From NCBI RefSeq assembly GCF_900129365.1, contig NZ_FQVM01000003.1, positions 113,247 to 177,246 on the forward strand: 64,000 bases of DNA. Reading direction: 5' to 3'. A program made the position numbers and the translations under genes. This DNA comes from Clostridium fallax. Its GTDB lineage: Bacteria > Bacillota > Clostridia > Clostridiales > Clostridiaceae. Position 1 is the stretch's first letter. Each line of letters opens with the position of its first letter. Below the pieces are notes generated by a model, which made no database searches, was not told the DNA's origin, and saw only the letters and a program-made list of their open reading frames with translations. Below, in pieces: positions 17,830 to 26,533 of the stretch.

Positions 17830-19080
17830 TTATTTATATAATAGATAAGATTCTCTTTCTTTTTTAAACTTTTCTAAAGAGTATAAATAACTATTTATAA
17901 TATCATTAGGACTTTTCTTATTTATAAGAAGTTTTGAAATTTTATCTGTTCCCATAATTTTATCAAAAATAGGTATTTGACCATTATCTTTAGGTATATT
18001 TAAATCCATAGTTCTATTTGCGTTAGCCAATATATAAATACCGGTTAAAAGAGGATTAAAGGTTTTATAATCATCAATTATAATTCTAAAACCACTTTTA
18101 TTTTCTTTATTTGATATAGCAAAAGAAACTCCAGGTAAAGAACTATCATGAAGAGTTTTAACTAGTTCTTTTGAATTTAAGTTTTTTCCACCAAACCATG
18201 TAAAATAATCATCCATACCAATACCACTAATTCCTTCACTAATTCCTGTAGTTGCATATGAAAAGCAACTTTCAATAGTTGGTATGTTAGGAGAAGTAGG
18301 GATCCATTCTAAGCCTGTATCCATCCATAACATGTCTCTACTATAACCTTTCATAGGTATAGTAGTTAATTTGCAATTTATATTTCTATTAAAAAATGAT
18401 GCTAATTCTGCTATAGTCATTCCGTGAATAATAGGAATATTATCCACTCCTAAGAAGGATTTAAATTTATCTTCTAAAATAGGTCCTTCTATTAAATATC
18501 CTCCTAAGGGATTAGGCCTATCTAAAACAATTACTTCTTTATTATATTTTTTAGCAGTTTCCATTACATAATACATTGTAGAAATATATGTATAATATCT
18601 AACACCTATATCCTGAATATCTATTATAAAAGTATCTATATTTTCTATCATATCTTCAGATGGTCTTCTAGTTTCTCCATATAAACTATAAACTGGAACA
18701 TTATATTTAGGATGTATGTATGATTTTACATATTCTCCAGCTGGGGCAAGTCCATTTAATCCATGCTCAGGAGCAAATAAAGCTGTTACATTATAATCTT
18801 TTTGTAATACATCTATAATATGCTTACCATTACTATTAACGCCAGTTTGATTAGTTAAAATTCCTAGTTTCTTATCTTTTATAAGATTATTATATTTATC
18901 TGTAGTTATTAAATCATCACCTAGCAAAACTTTATTTATAGTTATACTATTATCAGATTTTTCTACATTAAGATAATTTTTACTTTTAGAATTTATAATG
19001 TATGTTAATAATATTCCTAAAACTAATATAGAGATTAATGATATAACAAAAAATTTGCTTTTTAGTAAATTAGAATTCAC
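17830..19080 (-). CDS. Exo-beta-N-acetylmuramidase NamZ family (DUF1343)
   Basis: A 416-residue protein with one N-terminal membrane/signal segment (about residues 10-27), then the DUF1343 hallmarks LGILTNQTGV, LFAPEHGLNG, IDIQDIGVRYYTYISTM and VLDRPNPLGG. Characterised members release N-acetylmuramic acid from the non-reducing ends of peptidoglycan fragments. Here it is probably anchored outside the membrane and used in wall recycling. The start is GTG behind GGAGGG (9 bases). Confidence 0.88.
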   Translation of the reverse strand: MNSNLLKSKFFVISLISILVLGILLTYIINSKSKNYLNVEKSDNSITINKVLLGDDLITTDKYNNLIKDKKLGILTNQTGVNSNGKHIIDVLQKDYNVTALFAPEHGLNGLAPAGEYVKSYIHPKYNVPVYSLYGETRRPSEDMIENIDTFIIDIQDIGVRYYTYISTMYYVMETAKKYNKEVIVLDRPNPLGGYLIEGPILEDKFKSFLGVDNIPIIHGMTIAELASFFNRNINCKLTTIPMKGYSRDMLWMDTGLEWIPTSPNIPTIESCFSYATTGISEGISGIGMDDYFTWFGGKNLNSKELVKTLHDSSLPGVSFAISNKENKSGFRIIIDDYKTFNPLLTGIYILANANRTMDLNIPKDNGQIPIFDKIMGTDKISKLLINKKSPNDIINSYLYSLEKFKKERESYLLYK

Positions 19081-19341
19081 TTAAACGAGCCCTCCTTTAT
19101 AGTATAAATGTTAATTTAATTTATAAAAAGTTAACAAAATATTTATTAATTCCTATTATAACATCTTTTTTAATTAAAAAATTAAAAAACTATTAAATAA
19201 TATCTAATTTTTTCAAGATAATTTACAGATAACTGTCATTAAATAACTATAATTATTAATGAATTATGAAAAATTATGTTTTAAATCAATTGTTATGATA
19301 AAATAATATAGATGGTTAATAATGGTTAGTAGGTGAGGAAA

Positions 19342-20175
19342 ATGATAACATCTTTAAATATAACAAATAAATTAACTGTATTATCAGAAATGAAGGGAGA
19401 TTCTACTTTTCAAGTGCTTCAATTTGATGAGCTTAAAGGTGGAAAGGATATAGATAATTCGATAAAGTTAAAATTTATGAGTGATGCAGGAATAAGATTA
19501 AAACAAGTAAGGGTAATTTTAGATAATAGCTCTGTAAGGTTAGAGCCAGGTGCTTTAAGTTATCTTAGAGGAGATATTCAAATAAAGAATAAATTAGGTG
19601 GAGTTGTTGGAATTGGTAAAAAAATATTTTCATCTAAGGTAACTGGAGAAAGCATTTTTAATCCCTTATATAAGGGTACAGGAGAATTATATCTAGAGCC
19701 ATCATTTGGACATTTTGCATTAATAGAATTAGACGATGAGGAAATAATTATTGATGATGGATTATTTTATGCATGTGAAGACACAATAGAAATTGGTGCA
19801 ACTATGCAAAAAAGTATTTCATCTATGTTTTTAGGAGATGAAGGAGTTTTTCAATGTAAATTAAGTGGAAGTGGTATAGCTGTTTTAAATATACCTATTC
19901 CAGAAAATGAAATATTTAAATGTAAACTCTTTGAAGATACATTAAAAGTTGATGGTAATTTTGCTTTATTAAGAACTGGAGATATAGAGTTTACTGTTGA
20001 AAAAGCTGCAAGATCTATTACAACATCTGCAACTAGTGGAGAGGGATTTTTAAATGTATATAGAGGAACTGGAGAAGTGTGGCTTGCGCCAACTCAAGCT
20101 ATATATAAAACTTTAAAAAATAAAGGCTTAAAAACAATGGCAGATCCTAAAGGTAAATCTCATACAGAAGTTTAA
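19342..20175 (+). CDS. AIM24 family protein
   Basis: A beta-rich protein of 277 residues with the AIM24/TIGR00266-type pattern: VRLEPGALSYLRGDIQ, GTGELYLEPSFG and the closing GTGEVWLAPT. The function of bacterial members is unknown. An in-frame GTG at 19333 exists, but AGGTG spaced 6 bases from the ATG at 19342 makes the latter the likely start. Two small membrane-protein genes follow closely, ending at the terminator near 20713, so the three form a probable operon. Confidence 0.85.
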   Translation: MITSLNITNKLTVLSEMKGDSTFQVLQFDELKGGKDIDNSIKLKFMSDAGIRLKQVRVILDNSSVRLEPGALSYLRGDIQIKNKLGGVVGIGKKIFSSKVTGESIFNPLYKGTGELYLEPSFGHFALIELDDEEIIIDDGLFYACEDTIEIGATMQKSISSMFLGDEGVFQCKLSGSGIAVLNIPIPENEIFKCKLFEDTLKVDGNFALLRTGDIEFTVEKAARSITTSATSGEGFLNVYRGTGEVWLAPTQAIYKTLKNKGLKTMADPKGKSHTEV

Positions 20176-20187
20176 AGAGGTATAATT

Positions 20188-20553
20188 GTGATAAAAAAAC
20201 AATTTAAAAGATTACTTTTGTTATTACTTATAATAATGATAATTGGTAAAGCCTTTAGTTTAAATTATAATTTAAAAGAAAAAGTAAAAGATTCTTCTAT
20301 AGAGAAAATATATGTACTTAATAATAATTTTAATGATGAAGTTATAACTAATTTTAAGGAAATAATTAATTATGGTATATTAGATTATTTAATTCCTATA
20401 TTAGATATCTTAATAATAGCTTTAATAGATTTACTATTAATTAAAGTAATAAAATATTACTTTAAAATTTTAGATAAACGGCAAAAGATAAGAAACAATT
20501 TAATTTCTTATTATAATGGGAGCAAATTTAAAAGAATAGCTTACCTTAAATAG
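20188..20553 (+). CDS. Small two-helix membrane protein, unknown
   Basis: I do not recognise this 121-residue protein. It has a hydrophobic N-terminal segment (about residues 8-24), a short exposed loop, and a second helix (about 70-93, LIPILDILIIALIDLLLIKV), followed by a basic tail. The GTG start lies behind GAGG, 12 bases after the AIM24 gene. It may anchor or accompany the AIM24 protein; this rests only on position. Confidence 0.65.
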   Translation: MIKKQFKRLLLLLLIIMIIGKAFSLNYNLKEKVKDSSIEKIYVLNNNFNDEVITNFKEIINYGILDYLIPILDILIIALIDLLLIKVIKYYFKILDKRQKIRNNLISYYNGSKFKRIAYLK

Positions 20554-20580
20554 ATTATAAATAATCTGGAGGTGAGCTAA

Positions 20581-20697
20581 ATGGAAGCAGAAAATATAAC
20601 AGTTATTGTATTTATAGCGTTTTTTATAGTTGTAAGTATTTATGGTATTTATAAAAGTGAACAATTTAAAAAACAACAAAGTAGAAAAAATAAATAA
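20581..20697 (+). CDS. Tiny single-pass membrane protein (38 aa)
   Basis: An ORF of 38 codons starting MEAENITVIVFIAFF, with one membrane helix (about residues 6-24) and a basic tail ending QQSRKNK. The ribosome site GGAGGTGAG is excellent and correctly spaced, and the gene sits 27 bases after its neighbour and just before a terminator. This is why I call it real despite its size. Function unknown. Confidence 0.65.
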   Translation: MEAENITVIVFIAFFIVVSIYGIYKSEQFKKQQSRKNK

Positions 20698-20712
20698 TTA
20701 ATTTAAAAGTTA

Positions 20713-20763
20713 AAAACTATGAGATTTTTATAATTTATATTTAAATCTCATAGTTTTATTTTT
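20713..20763 (+). terminator. Terminator of the AIM24 operon
   Basis: A 15-bp perfect stem (AAAACTATGAGATTT / AAATCTCATAGTTTT) with a 15-base AT loop and T-rich tail. Confidence 0.85.
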
Positions 20764-21022
20764 ATGAAAAGTTAAGAATGTTTTATTATATTGAGCTAGA
20801 AAAGAGGGAATTACATGAAGAAAAACTTAATATCAAAAAAGAATTATTAGATAAAATAGAAATATCATATAGGTTTAGAATTCATATTTACAATTTTAAT
20901 TAATATTATTAATGTAGATATTAAATATATTAATTAAAATCATATAAAAAATTAAAATAATTAATATTTATGTTTACAATAAGAGGTTGTTGGAATACAA
21001 TGTTAATTAAGGAGGGGAAAAA
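20764..21022. other. AT-rich intergenic region
   Basis: No convincing gene. A 41-codon ORF at 20778-20903 lacks a ribosome site. TTTTAATTAATAT and ATATTAATTAAAA (about 20895-20940) can pair, but the sequence is low-complexity. The promoter of the DUF2089 operon probably lies near the right end; I could not pick it out. Confidence 0.5.
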
Positions 21023-21388
21023 ATGTTTAAAGTATTAAGTAAATGCCCAGTATGTGATGGAGATTTAATTGTAACTAAACTTAAATGTGGAAATTGCAAT
21101 ACAATAATAGAAAATGAATTTATTTTTTCAAAGTTTGAAGGCTTATCTAATGAGCAATTAAAGTTTATAGAAGTATTTTTAAAGTGTAGAGGGAATATAA
21201 AGGATGTAGAAAGAGAACTTGGAGTTTCTTATCCTACAGTAAGAGCAAAGCTTGATGATGTAATAAGTGCTCTAAACTTAGGGCGTACTGAAAAGTCTAA
21301 AGAAACTTCAAAAAATAATAATAAAATTTTAGATATGTTAGAAAAAGGTGAAATAAATGCAGAAGAAGCAATGAATATGCTTAAATAA
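21023..21388 (+). CDS. DUF2089 zinc-ribbon/HTH protein
   Basis: A 121-residue putative DNA-binding protein. An N-terminal zinc ribbon has CPVC and CGNC pairs (about residues 8-29). A helix-turn-helix follows (LKCRGNIKDVERELGVSYPTVRAKL in outline, about 55-80). The last 20 residues (ILDMLEKGEINAEEAMNMLK) form a SHOCT-like helix pair. DUF2089 proteins are predicted regulators. It starts behind GGAGGGG and heads a run of genes leading into the ABC exporter, so control of that exporter is a reasonable guess. Confidence 0.85.
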   Translation: MFKVLSKCPVCDGDLIVTKLKCGNCNTIIENEFIFSKFEGLSNEQLKFIEVFLKCRGNIKDVERELGVSYPTVRAKLDDVISALNLGRTEKSKETSKNNNKILDMLEKGEINAEEAMNMLK

Positions 21389-21463
21389 ATTTTAGTTGTA
21401 TAAATAATTCTATAGCTAATAAAAATAAATTTTCTGTATAGAAAGGAATTGGAGGAGTAATTT

Positions 21464-21889
21464 ATGAAATCAGAGGTTTTAAGAATATTAAAAATGGTAG
21501 AGGAAGGAAAAATAGATTCAGGGGTAGCTTCAAAGCTAATAGATTCCCTTGAGGATAAAACAGAGGAAAATAATAACCAAAGTAAAATATCAAATAAAGA
21601 AAATGTAGAAAAGGTCTACAATGAATTTGTGTCTAATCCAAAATTAGAGGGAGAAAAGATGCTTTATGTTTTTGTATATGGCAACGGAGATAATAAAGTT
21701 AAAGTAAAATTGCCAATTAAATTTATAAAAGCAGTATTAGGAGCAACTAATAGCGAAAATATACCGGGACTAAAAAATACAGGAGTAGATATTGAGGTTA
21801 TAAAAAATGCAATAGACAATGGATTAGAAGGAAGAATAGTTGAAATAGAAAGTGAAGAAGGGGATACAGTTATTATTGAAATAAAATAA
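21464..21889 (+). CDS. SHOCT-like domain protein
   Basis: A 141-residue protein. The first 30 residues (VLRILKMVEEGKIDSG core) form a SHOCT-like motif similar to the tail of the DUF2089 protein just upstream. A charged linker follows. The C-terminal roughly 75 residues begin MLYVFVYGNGDNKVKVKLP and end EIESEEGDTVIIEIK. That C-terminal part resembles the whole of the next small protein. Function unknown. SHOCT motifs usually mediate oligomerisation, so it may bind the DUF2089 regulator. Confidence 0.75.
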   Translation: MKSEVLRILKMVEEGKIDSGVASKLIDSLEDKTEENNNQSKISNKENVEKVYNEFVSNPKLEGEKMLYVFVYGNGDNKVKVKLPIKFIKAVLGATNSENIPGLKNTGVDIEVIKNAIDNGLEGRIVEIESEEGDTVIIEIK

Positions 21890-21900
21890 GGTGATTTATT

Positions 21901-22158
21901 ATGAGAATTATAGTTAAGAGTAAAGGAAACAAAGATATAAAGGTAATGTGTCCTATGTGTTTTATCCGATTTTTTATAAGATTTGGATTTTTATTTAGTA
22001 AATGTTCTGCAAAATATAACAAATATGAAAAATATTTAAATATAGTAAATCCTAGAATATTAAATAAAGAATTAAGACAATTAAATAGAAAATATAAAGG
22101 GCTAACAATAGTAGATATTGAAGATAACGATGGTGATGGTGTTAAGATTATTCTTTGA
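21901..22158 (+). CDS. Small protein, stand-alone copy of neighbour's C-terminal domain
   Basis: An 85-residue protein starting MRIIVKSKGNKDIKVMCP and ending DIEDNDGDGVKIIL. It aligns along its length with the C-terminal domain of the 21464-21889 product (strand with GN.D.KV, FI or FIR helix, then VDIE or VEIE followed by GD.V.I). It has extra Cys residues (MCPMC). It starts 11 bases after that gene behind AAGGTGA. I know no function for it. Confidence 0.7.
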   Translation: MRIIVKSKGNKDIKVMCPMCFIRFFIRFGFLFSKCSAKYNKYEKYLNIVNPRILNKELRQLNRKYKGLTIVDIEDNDGDGVKIIL

Positions 22159-22186
22159 AATTAATTAAAGGGGGTAATTTGAGGGT

Positions 22187-23185
22187 ATGGAGAAAATGGT
22201 TCAAGTAAATAATGTAAGAAAGGTCTTTATAAATAAAAAGAAAAGGTTTTTTCGCACTATAGAAACTAACGAATTTGTAGCGGTAGATGGAGTAAGTTTT
22301 TATATAAATAAAGGAGAAATATTTGGACTTTTAGGGCCAAATGGAGCAGGAAAAACTACAGTTATAAAAATGATAATTGGTCTTTTAAGACCATCATCAG
22401 GTAATGTTTTAATTAACAATATTGATACAGAAAAAGAACATCTTAAAGCTTTAAAACAAATAGGAAGTGTACTAGCAGGAGATAGGAGTATTTATTGGAA
22501 ACTTACAGCAAGGGAAAATTTAGAATACTTTGCAAGTCTTTATGGATATTCCGCCAAAGAGGGGAAAAAGAGAACTGAAGATATTTTAAATAAATTAGAT
22601 TTAATGGAAAAAGCAGATATAACAGTAGAGAAGTTTTCTACTGGAATGAAACAAAAAGTGGCTTTGGGGAAGGCATTAATTCCAGATTCTCCTATTCTTC
22701 TTTTAGATGAGCCTACCTTAGGATTAGATCCTCAATCAGCACTTAATTTAAGAGAAATAATTATAAGCTTAAAAAATGAGGGAAAGACAATACTTTTGAC
22801 CACTCATTATATGGAAGAAGCAGATTTCTTATGCGACAGAATTGCTATTGTAGATAATGGCAAAATCATTTCTTTAGACACACCAGAAAAATTAAAAGAA
22901 TCTATAAGTGATTTAAAATCAATACAAATAGAATTAGATCATATAAATGATGAATTTATAAATAATCTGAAAAATATGGAGTATGTTACTAATATCATCA
23001 AAGAATATAGCTCAGAAAAAAATTGCTATAAGATTACTATTCAATACAATACAGAAGAAGAAATTATACAAGAAGTCATAAATATACTAGGAGAAAGTAA
23101 GACTAATATAAAGAATGTAAATGTTTTAAGACCTTCTTTAGAAGATGTATTTATAAAATTAACTGGTAAAAAGTTAAGAGAGTAG
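22187..23185 (+). CDS. ABC-2 exporter ATP-binding protein
   Basis: A 332-residue ATPase with Walker A GPNGAGKTT (about residues 53-61), signature FSTGMKQKV, Walker B ILLLDEPTLGLD and the switch His (LLTTHYMEE), plus a C-terminal domain of about 90 residues typical of DrrA/NatA-like exporters. It drives the two permeases that follow. Substrate unknown; relatives export antibiotics, bacteriocins or lipids. ATGs at 22187 and 22196 are both possible; the first is kept. Confidence 0.9.
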   Translation: MEKMVQVNNVRKVFINKKKRFFRTIETNEFVAVDGVSFYINKGEIFGLLGPNGAGKTTVIKMIIGLLRPSSGNVLINNIDTEKEHLKALKQIGSVLAGDRSIYWKLTARENLEYFASLYGYSAKEGKKRTEDILNKLDLMEKADITVEKFSTGMKQKVALGKALIPDSPILLLDEPTLGLDPQSALNLREIIISLKNEGKTILLTTHYMEEADFLCDRIAIVDNGKIISLDTPEKLKESISDLKSIQIELDHINDEFINNLKNMEYVTNIIKEYSSEKNCYKITIQYNTEEEIIQEVINILGESKTNIKNVNVLRPSLEDVFIKLTGKKLRE

Positions 23186-23194
23186 GTGAAATCT

Positions 23195-24022
23195 ATGACT
23201 GGAACTTTAAAAACCATTTATGCTATAGGAAAAAAAGAAGTAACAGAAATGATTAGATATCGTGATTGGATTATATCTTTAATCATATGGCCTTTGATTT
23301 TTCCTCTTATGTATATATTAAGTGCACTAGGTCTTTCTGGTCCAGATAAAAGTGGATTAAAAGAATTTACTGAGATTACTGGTATAAGTGATTATATAGG
23401 ATTTATAGTTATTGGAGCTATGGTTTATATGATAGTTAATTTAACTATGTGGAATTTTGGAACATTTTTAAGAATGGAACAACAAAGGGGAACTTTAGAA
23501 TCTCTTTGGATTTGCCCAATAAAAAGATTTAATATTTTATTAGGTGGAGGAGTATTTAATATGCTGCTTTCATTACTTTATGTAGCTGTTAGTATGATTG
23601 AATATTCCCTAATATACAATATAAATTTTACAGGTAATATATTTCAATGGGTTATACTGTTTTTAGTATTGATTCCAGGAATATTAGGCTTTGGAGCAGC
23701 CTTTGCAAGTTTAGTTTTATGGCTTAAAGAGGCTAATGTAGCTGTAATGTTTGCAAGGGGATTAGTTATGATATTTTGTGGACTATCTTTTCCTATAGTC
23801 GTAATGCCTCAATGGATGCAATATATATCTAAAATATTTCCTTTTACCTTCGGAATTAATGCAGCTAGGGAAGTTATGCTAAATAATAGAAGTCTATTTG
23901 ATGTTAGAGAGGATATATTATGGTGTTTAATAAGTGGATTTATATATTTTCTAATAGGAAGAATATTATTTTACTTTGTTGAAAAAAAGGTTAAAACAGA
24001 AGGATCTTTAGAAAGATTTTAG
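23195..24022 (+). CDS. ABC-2 type permease
   Basis: About 275 residues with six hydrophobic segments and the ABC-2 permease pattern (QQRGTLESLWICPIKR near residue 100, FPFTFGINAAREVML near 225). It starts at ATG 23195 with AGGTGA 5 bases upstream; the in-frame GTG at 23186 lacks such spacing. It probably pairs with the next permease as a heterodimer. Confidence 0.88.
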   Translation: MTGTLKTIYAIGKKEVTEMIRYRDWIISLIIWPLIFPLMYILSALGLSGPDKSGLKEFTEITGISDYIGFIVIGAMVYMIVNLTMWNFGTFLRMEQQRGTLESLWICPIKRFNILLGGGVFNMLLSLLYVAVSMIEYSLIYNINFTGNIFQWVILFLVLIPGILGFGAAFASLVLWLKEANVAVMFARGLVMIFCGLSFPIVVMPQWMQYISKIFPFTFGINAAREVMLNNRSLFDVREDILWCLISGFIYFLIGRILFYFVEKKVKTEGSLERF

Positions 24023-24035
24023 GGGGGCAAATAAT

Positions 24036-24860
24036 ATGAGATTTATCGATATTTTAAGGGTTTTAAAAGCTAAGATGATATTAAAAACTAAAATATTTTT
24101 TAGATATCCATTAAATATTTTTTACTTTATAGTAGATCCTATAATATGGATTAGTCCATTTTATTTTATGTCTAAATCCTTTACTACTAATGGAGTATCT
24201 AAAGGATTTGAAGCCTATACAGGAAGTGGTAATTATATAGGATTTTTAGTAATTGGATTTATGATTACAGCATATTCTTCTGCTGCTTTATGGAGCTTAG
24301 GCTTTAGTTTAAAAAATGAAATGATGGAGGGAGTTTTAGAATCAAATTGGTCTACACCTGTTAGTAAACCTGTATTAATGTTTTCAAGTACTATTTTTGA
24401 ATTTACTAAAGCTACAATAGAAGTAATTTGTACAGGTTTAGTTTGTCACTTTATTTTTGGATTTACTATAAATGGAGAAATTTTAAAAGCTATATTATTT
24501 TTAATTCCAGGCATTATAGCTCTTATGGGTCTTGGTCTTATTGTTGCAAGTGAAGTTTTAATAATAAAAAATGCAAATGTAATAGTAGATGTTTCAAATG
24601 CATTACTTAACGGATTCTCCGGGGGATACTTTCCTGTTCAAGTATTTCCTAAATATCTTTTACCAATAGCATTTGCAATACCATTAACATTTATGAATGA
24701 TAGTTTAAGAGCAATATTAATAGATCAAACTCCTATTATTCCATTAAAATTTCAATTTATATTTCTAATAGTATTTATGATCATTTTAGTTTTTTTAGGA
24801 AATATTATCTTTAGAAGAATAGAAAAAAGATGTAGAGATAATGGAGTTTCTGGTTACTAA
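24036..24860 (+). CDS. ABC-2 type permease
   Basis: A 274-residue membrane protein, paralogous in outline to the preceding permease (MMEGVLESNWSTPVSKPVL corresponds to its QRGTLESLW segment), with six predicted helices. GGGGGGC lies upstream of the ATG and it follows by 13 bases. It completes the exporter operon. No terminator is obvious before glmM. Confidence 0.87.
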   Translation: MRFIDILRVLKAKMILKTKIFFRYPLNIFYFIVDPIIWISPFYFMSKSFTTNGVSKGFEAYTGSGNYIGFLVIGFMITAYSSAALWSLGFSLKNEMMEGVLESNWSTPVSKPVLMFSSTIFEFTKATIEVICTGLVCHFIFGFTINGEILKAILFLIPGIIALMGLGLIVASEVLIIKNANVIVDVSNALLNGFSGGYFPVQVFPKYLLPIAFAIPLTFMNDSLRAILIDQTPIIPLKFQFIFLIVFMIILVFLGNIIFRRIEKRCRDNGVSGY

Positions 24861-24985
24861 AAAATATAATAAAAGTATATATATAACATGTTACCTCAAA
24901 ATGTTATTGTTATCAGTGCTAAAATTTAATATAATAAACAAGTAAGAGTTAAAATCTAAAGTTAAATAAAGTGAGGTAATGACCT

Positions 24986-26335
24986 ATGGCAAGAATGTTC
25001 GGAACTGATGGAGTTAGAGGAATTGCAAATAAGGAGTTAACAGCACAACTAGCTTATAATTTAGGAAGAGCAGGTGCTTATGTTTTAACAGAAGGAACAC
25101 ATAAGCCTAAAATATTAGTTGGTATGGATACGAGAATATCAGGAGATATGTTAGAATCTGCTTTAGTTGCAGGTATATTATCAGTAGGAGCAGAAGCTGT
25201 AACAGTAGGAGTTGTACCAACACCAGCAATTGCATATCTTACAAGAAAGTATGGAGCGGATGCTGGAGTTATGATTTCTGCATCACATAATCCTGTGGAA
25301 TATAATGGAATAAAGTTTTTTAATGATAAAGGTTTAAAACTTTCAGATGATTTAGAAGATGAAATACAAAGAGTAATTGAAAATGATTTTGAAGGAGTTC
25401 CAAGTCCTGTAGGAGAGCACTTAGGCAAAAGAATAGAGGAAGTTGGAGCTTTGGAAGATTATATAGAATTTGCAAAAGAAACTATAGGAATAGATTTTGA
25501 AGGAATGAAAGTAGCATTAGATTGTGCTAATGGAGCATCATATAAAGCAGCAGTTAAAGCTTTTAGAGAACTAGGAGCAGATGTATTTGTAATAAATGAT
25601 AGTCCAGATGGAACTAACATTAATGAAAATTGTGGATCTACTCATCCGGAAGAATTAATGGATTATGTTATTAAGAAAAAATGTGATATTGGATTTGCTT
25701 TTGATGGAGATGCAGATAGATGTTTAGCTGTAGATGAAAAGGGAACCCTAGTTAATGGTGATTTCATAATGACATTATGTGCAAAATATCTAAAAGATAT
25801 TGGAAGATTAAAAAATGATACTTTAGTTGTTACTGTAATGAGCAATTTAGGATTAAAAATGGCTTGTGAAAAAGAAGGAATAAAACTTTCAGTAACTAAA
25901 GTAGGAGATAGATATGTTTTAGAAGAAATGTTAAAGTGTGGATTTGTTCTTGGTGGAGAACAGTCAGGTCACATAATCTTCTCTGATTTTAATACAACTG
26001 GAGATGGATTAGTTACAGCTCTACAAGTTGCTTCAATAGTTAAAAGAAGCAACAAAACTTTAAGTGAACTTGCAGGTATAATGAAGGAACTACCACAGGT
26101 TTTAGCTAATGCTAAAGTACCAAATGATAAAAAAGATATTCATGAAATAGATGAAGAAATAAAAAATGAAATTAAAAAGATTGAAGAGGCTCTTCATGGA
26201 GTAGGAAGAGTTCTTATAAGACCTTCAGGTACAGAACCTTTAGTTAGAGTTATGCTTGAAGGAGAAAATCAAGAAGAAATAGATACAATGGCTCATAATT
26301 TAGCCAAATTAATTGAAGAAAAGGCTAATAATTAA
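24986..26335 (+). CDS. glmM: Phosphoglucosamine mutase
   Basis: Interconverts glucosamine-6-phosphate and glucosamine-1-phosphate on the way to UDP-GlcNAc. The start MARMFGTDGVRG, the phosphoserine loop MISASHNP (catalytic Ser about residue 100), the metal loop DGDADR and the sugar-binding GGEQSGH, then the phosphate site RPSGTEPLVRV, are all intact in a normal 449-residue chain. It acts just after GlmS (27705). In many Firmicutes this gene follows cdaA-ybbR; here it is separate. A terminator follows. Confidence 0.96.
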   Translation: MARMFGTDGVRGIANKELTAQLAYNLGRAGAYVLTEGTHKPKILVGMDTRISGDMLESALVAGILSVGAEAVTVGVVPTPAIAYLTRKYGADAGVMISASHNPVEYNGIKFFNDKGLKLSDDLEDEIQRVIENDFEGVPSPVGEHLGKRIEEVGALEDYIEFAKETIGIDFEGMKVALDCANGASYKAAVKAFRELGADVFVINDSPDGTNINENCGSTHPEELMDYVIKKKCDIGFAFDGDADRCLAVDEKGTLVNGDFIMTLCAKYLKDIGRLKNDTLVVTVMSNLGLKMACEKEGIKLSVTKVGDRYVLEEMLKCGFVLGGEQSGHIIFSDFNTTGDGLVTALQVASIVKRSNKTLSELAGIMKELPQVLANAKVPNDKKDIHEIDEEIKNEIKKIEEALHGVGRVLIRPSGTEPLVRVMLEGENQEEIDTMAHNLAKLIEEKANN

Positions 26336-26350
26336 ATCAGTGTAAATACA

Positions 26351-26393
26351 AAAAAGTCATTAATTAAATTAGTTTTAATTAGTGACTTTTGTA
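26351..26393 (+). terminator. Terminator of glmM
   Basis: AAAAGTCATTAATTAA pairs with TTAATTAGTGACTTTT (one G-T wobble) around a 7-base loop. The T's of the right arm are followed by an AT tail. Confidence 0.75.
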
Positions 26394-26476
26394 TATATAA
26401 AACTTTTTAAATATGTTAGAAATCTTAGATAAAATTCCCTTTTAAAGAAAAAATGCATAGAGAATATATATTTTTT

Positions 26477-26533
26477 AAAACATTAATTACATTTGATTAT
26501 TATAATTAAATGTAATTAATGTTTTATTTTTTC
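26477..26533. terminator. Second perfect hairpin with T-run, no gene before it
   Basis: An 18-bp perfect stem (26477-26494 with 26508-26525), 13-base loop, then ATTTTTT. It lies 85 bases beyond the glmM terminator with no ORF between. It may be a backup terminator or the end of a small untranslated transcript. Confidence 0.6.

Noticed and set aside
20778..20903. 41-codon ORF starting MFYYIELEKREL, loosely like a Spo0E-type short helical protein
   Set aside because: No Shine-Dalgarno, no conserved Spo0E signature, and AT-rich surroundings; listed only as intergenic.
20895..20940. 13-bp inverted repeat TTTTAATTAATAT / ATATTAATTAAAA
   Set aside because: Pure A/T low-complexity sequence in which such pairing is expected by chance.
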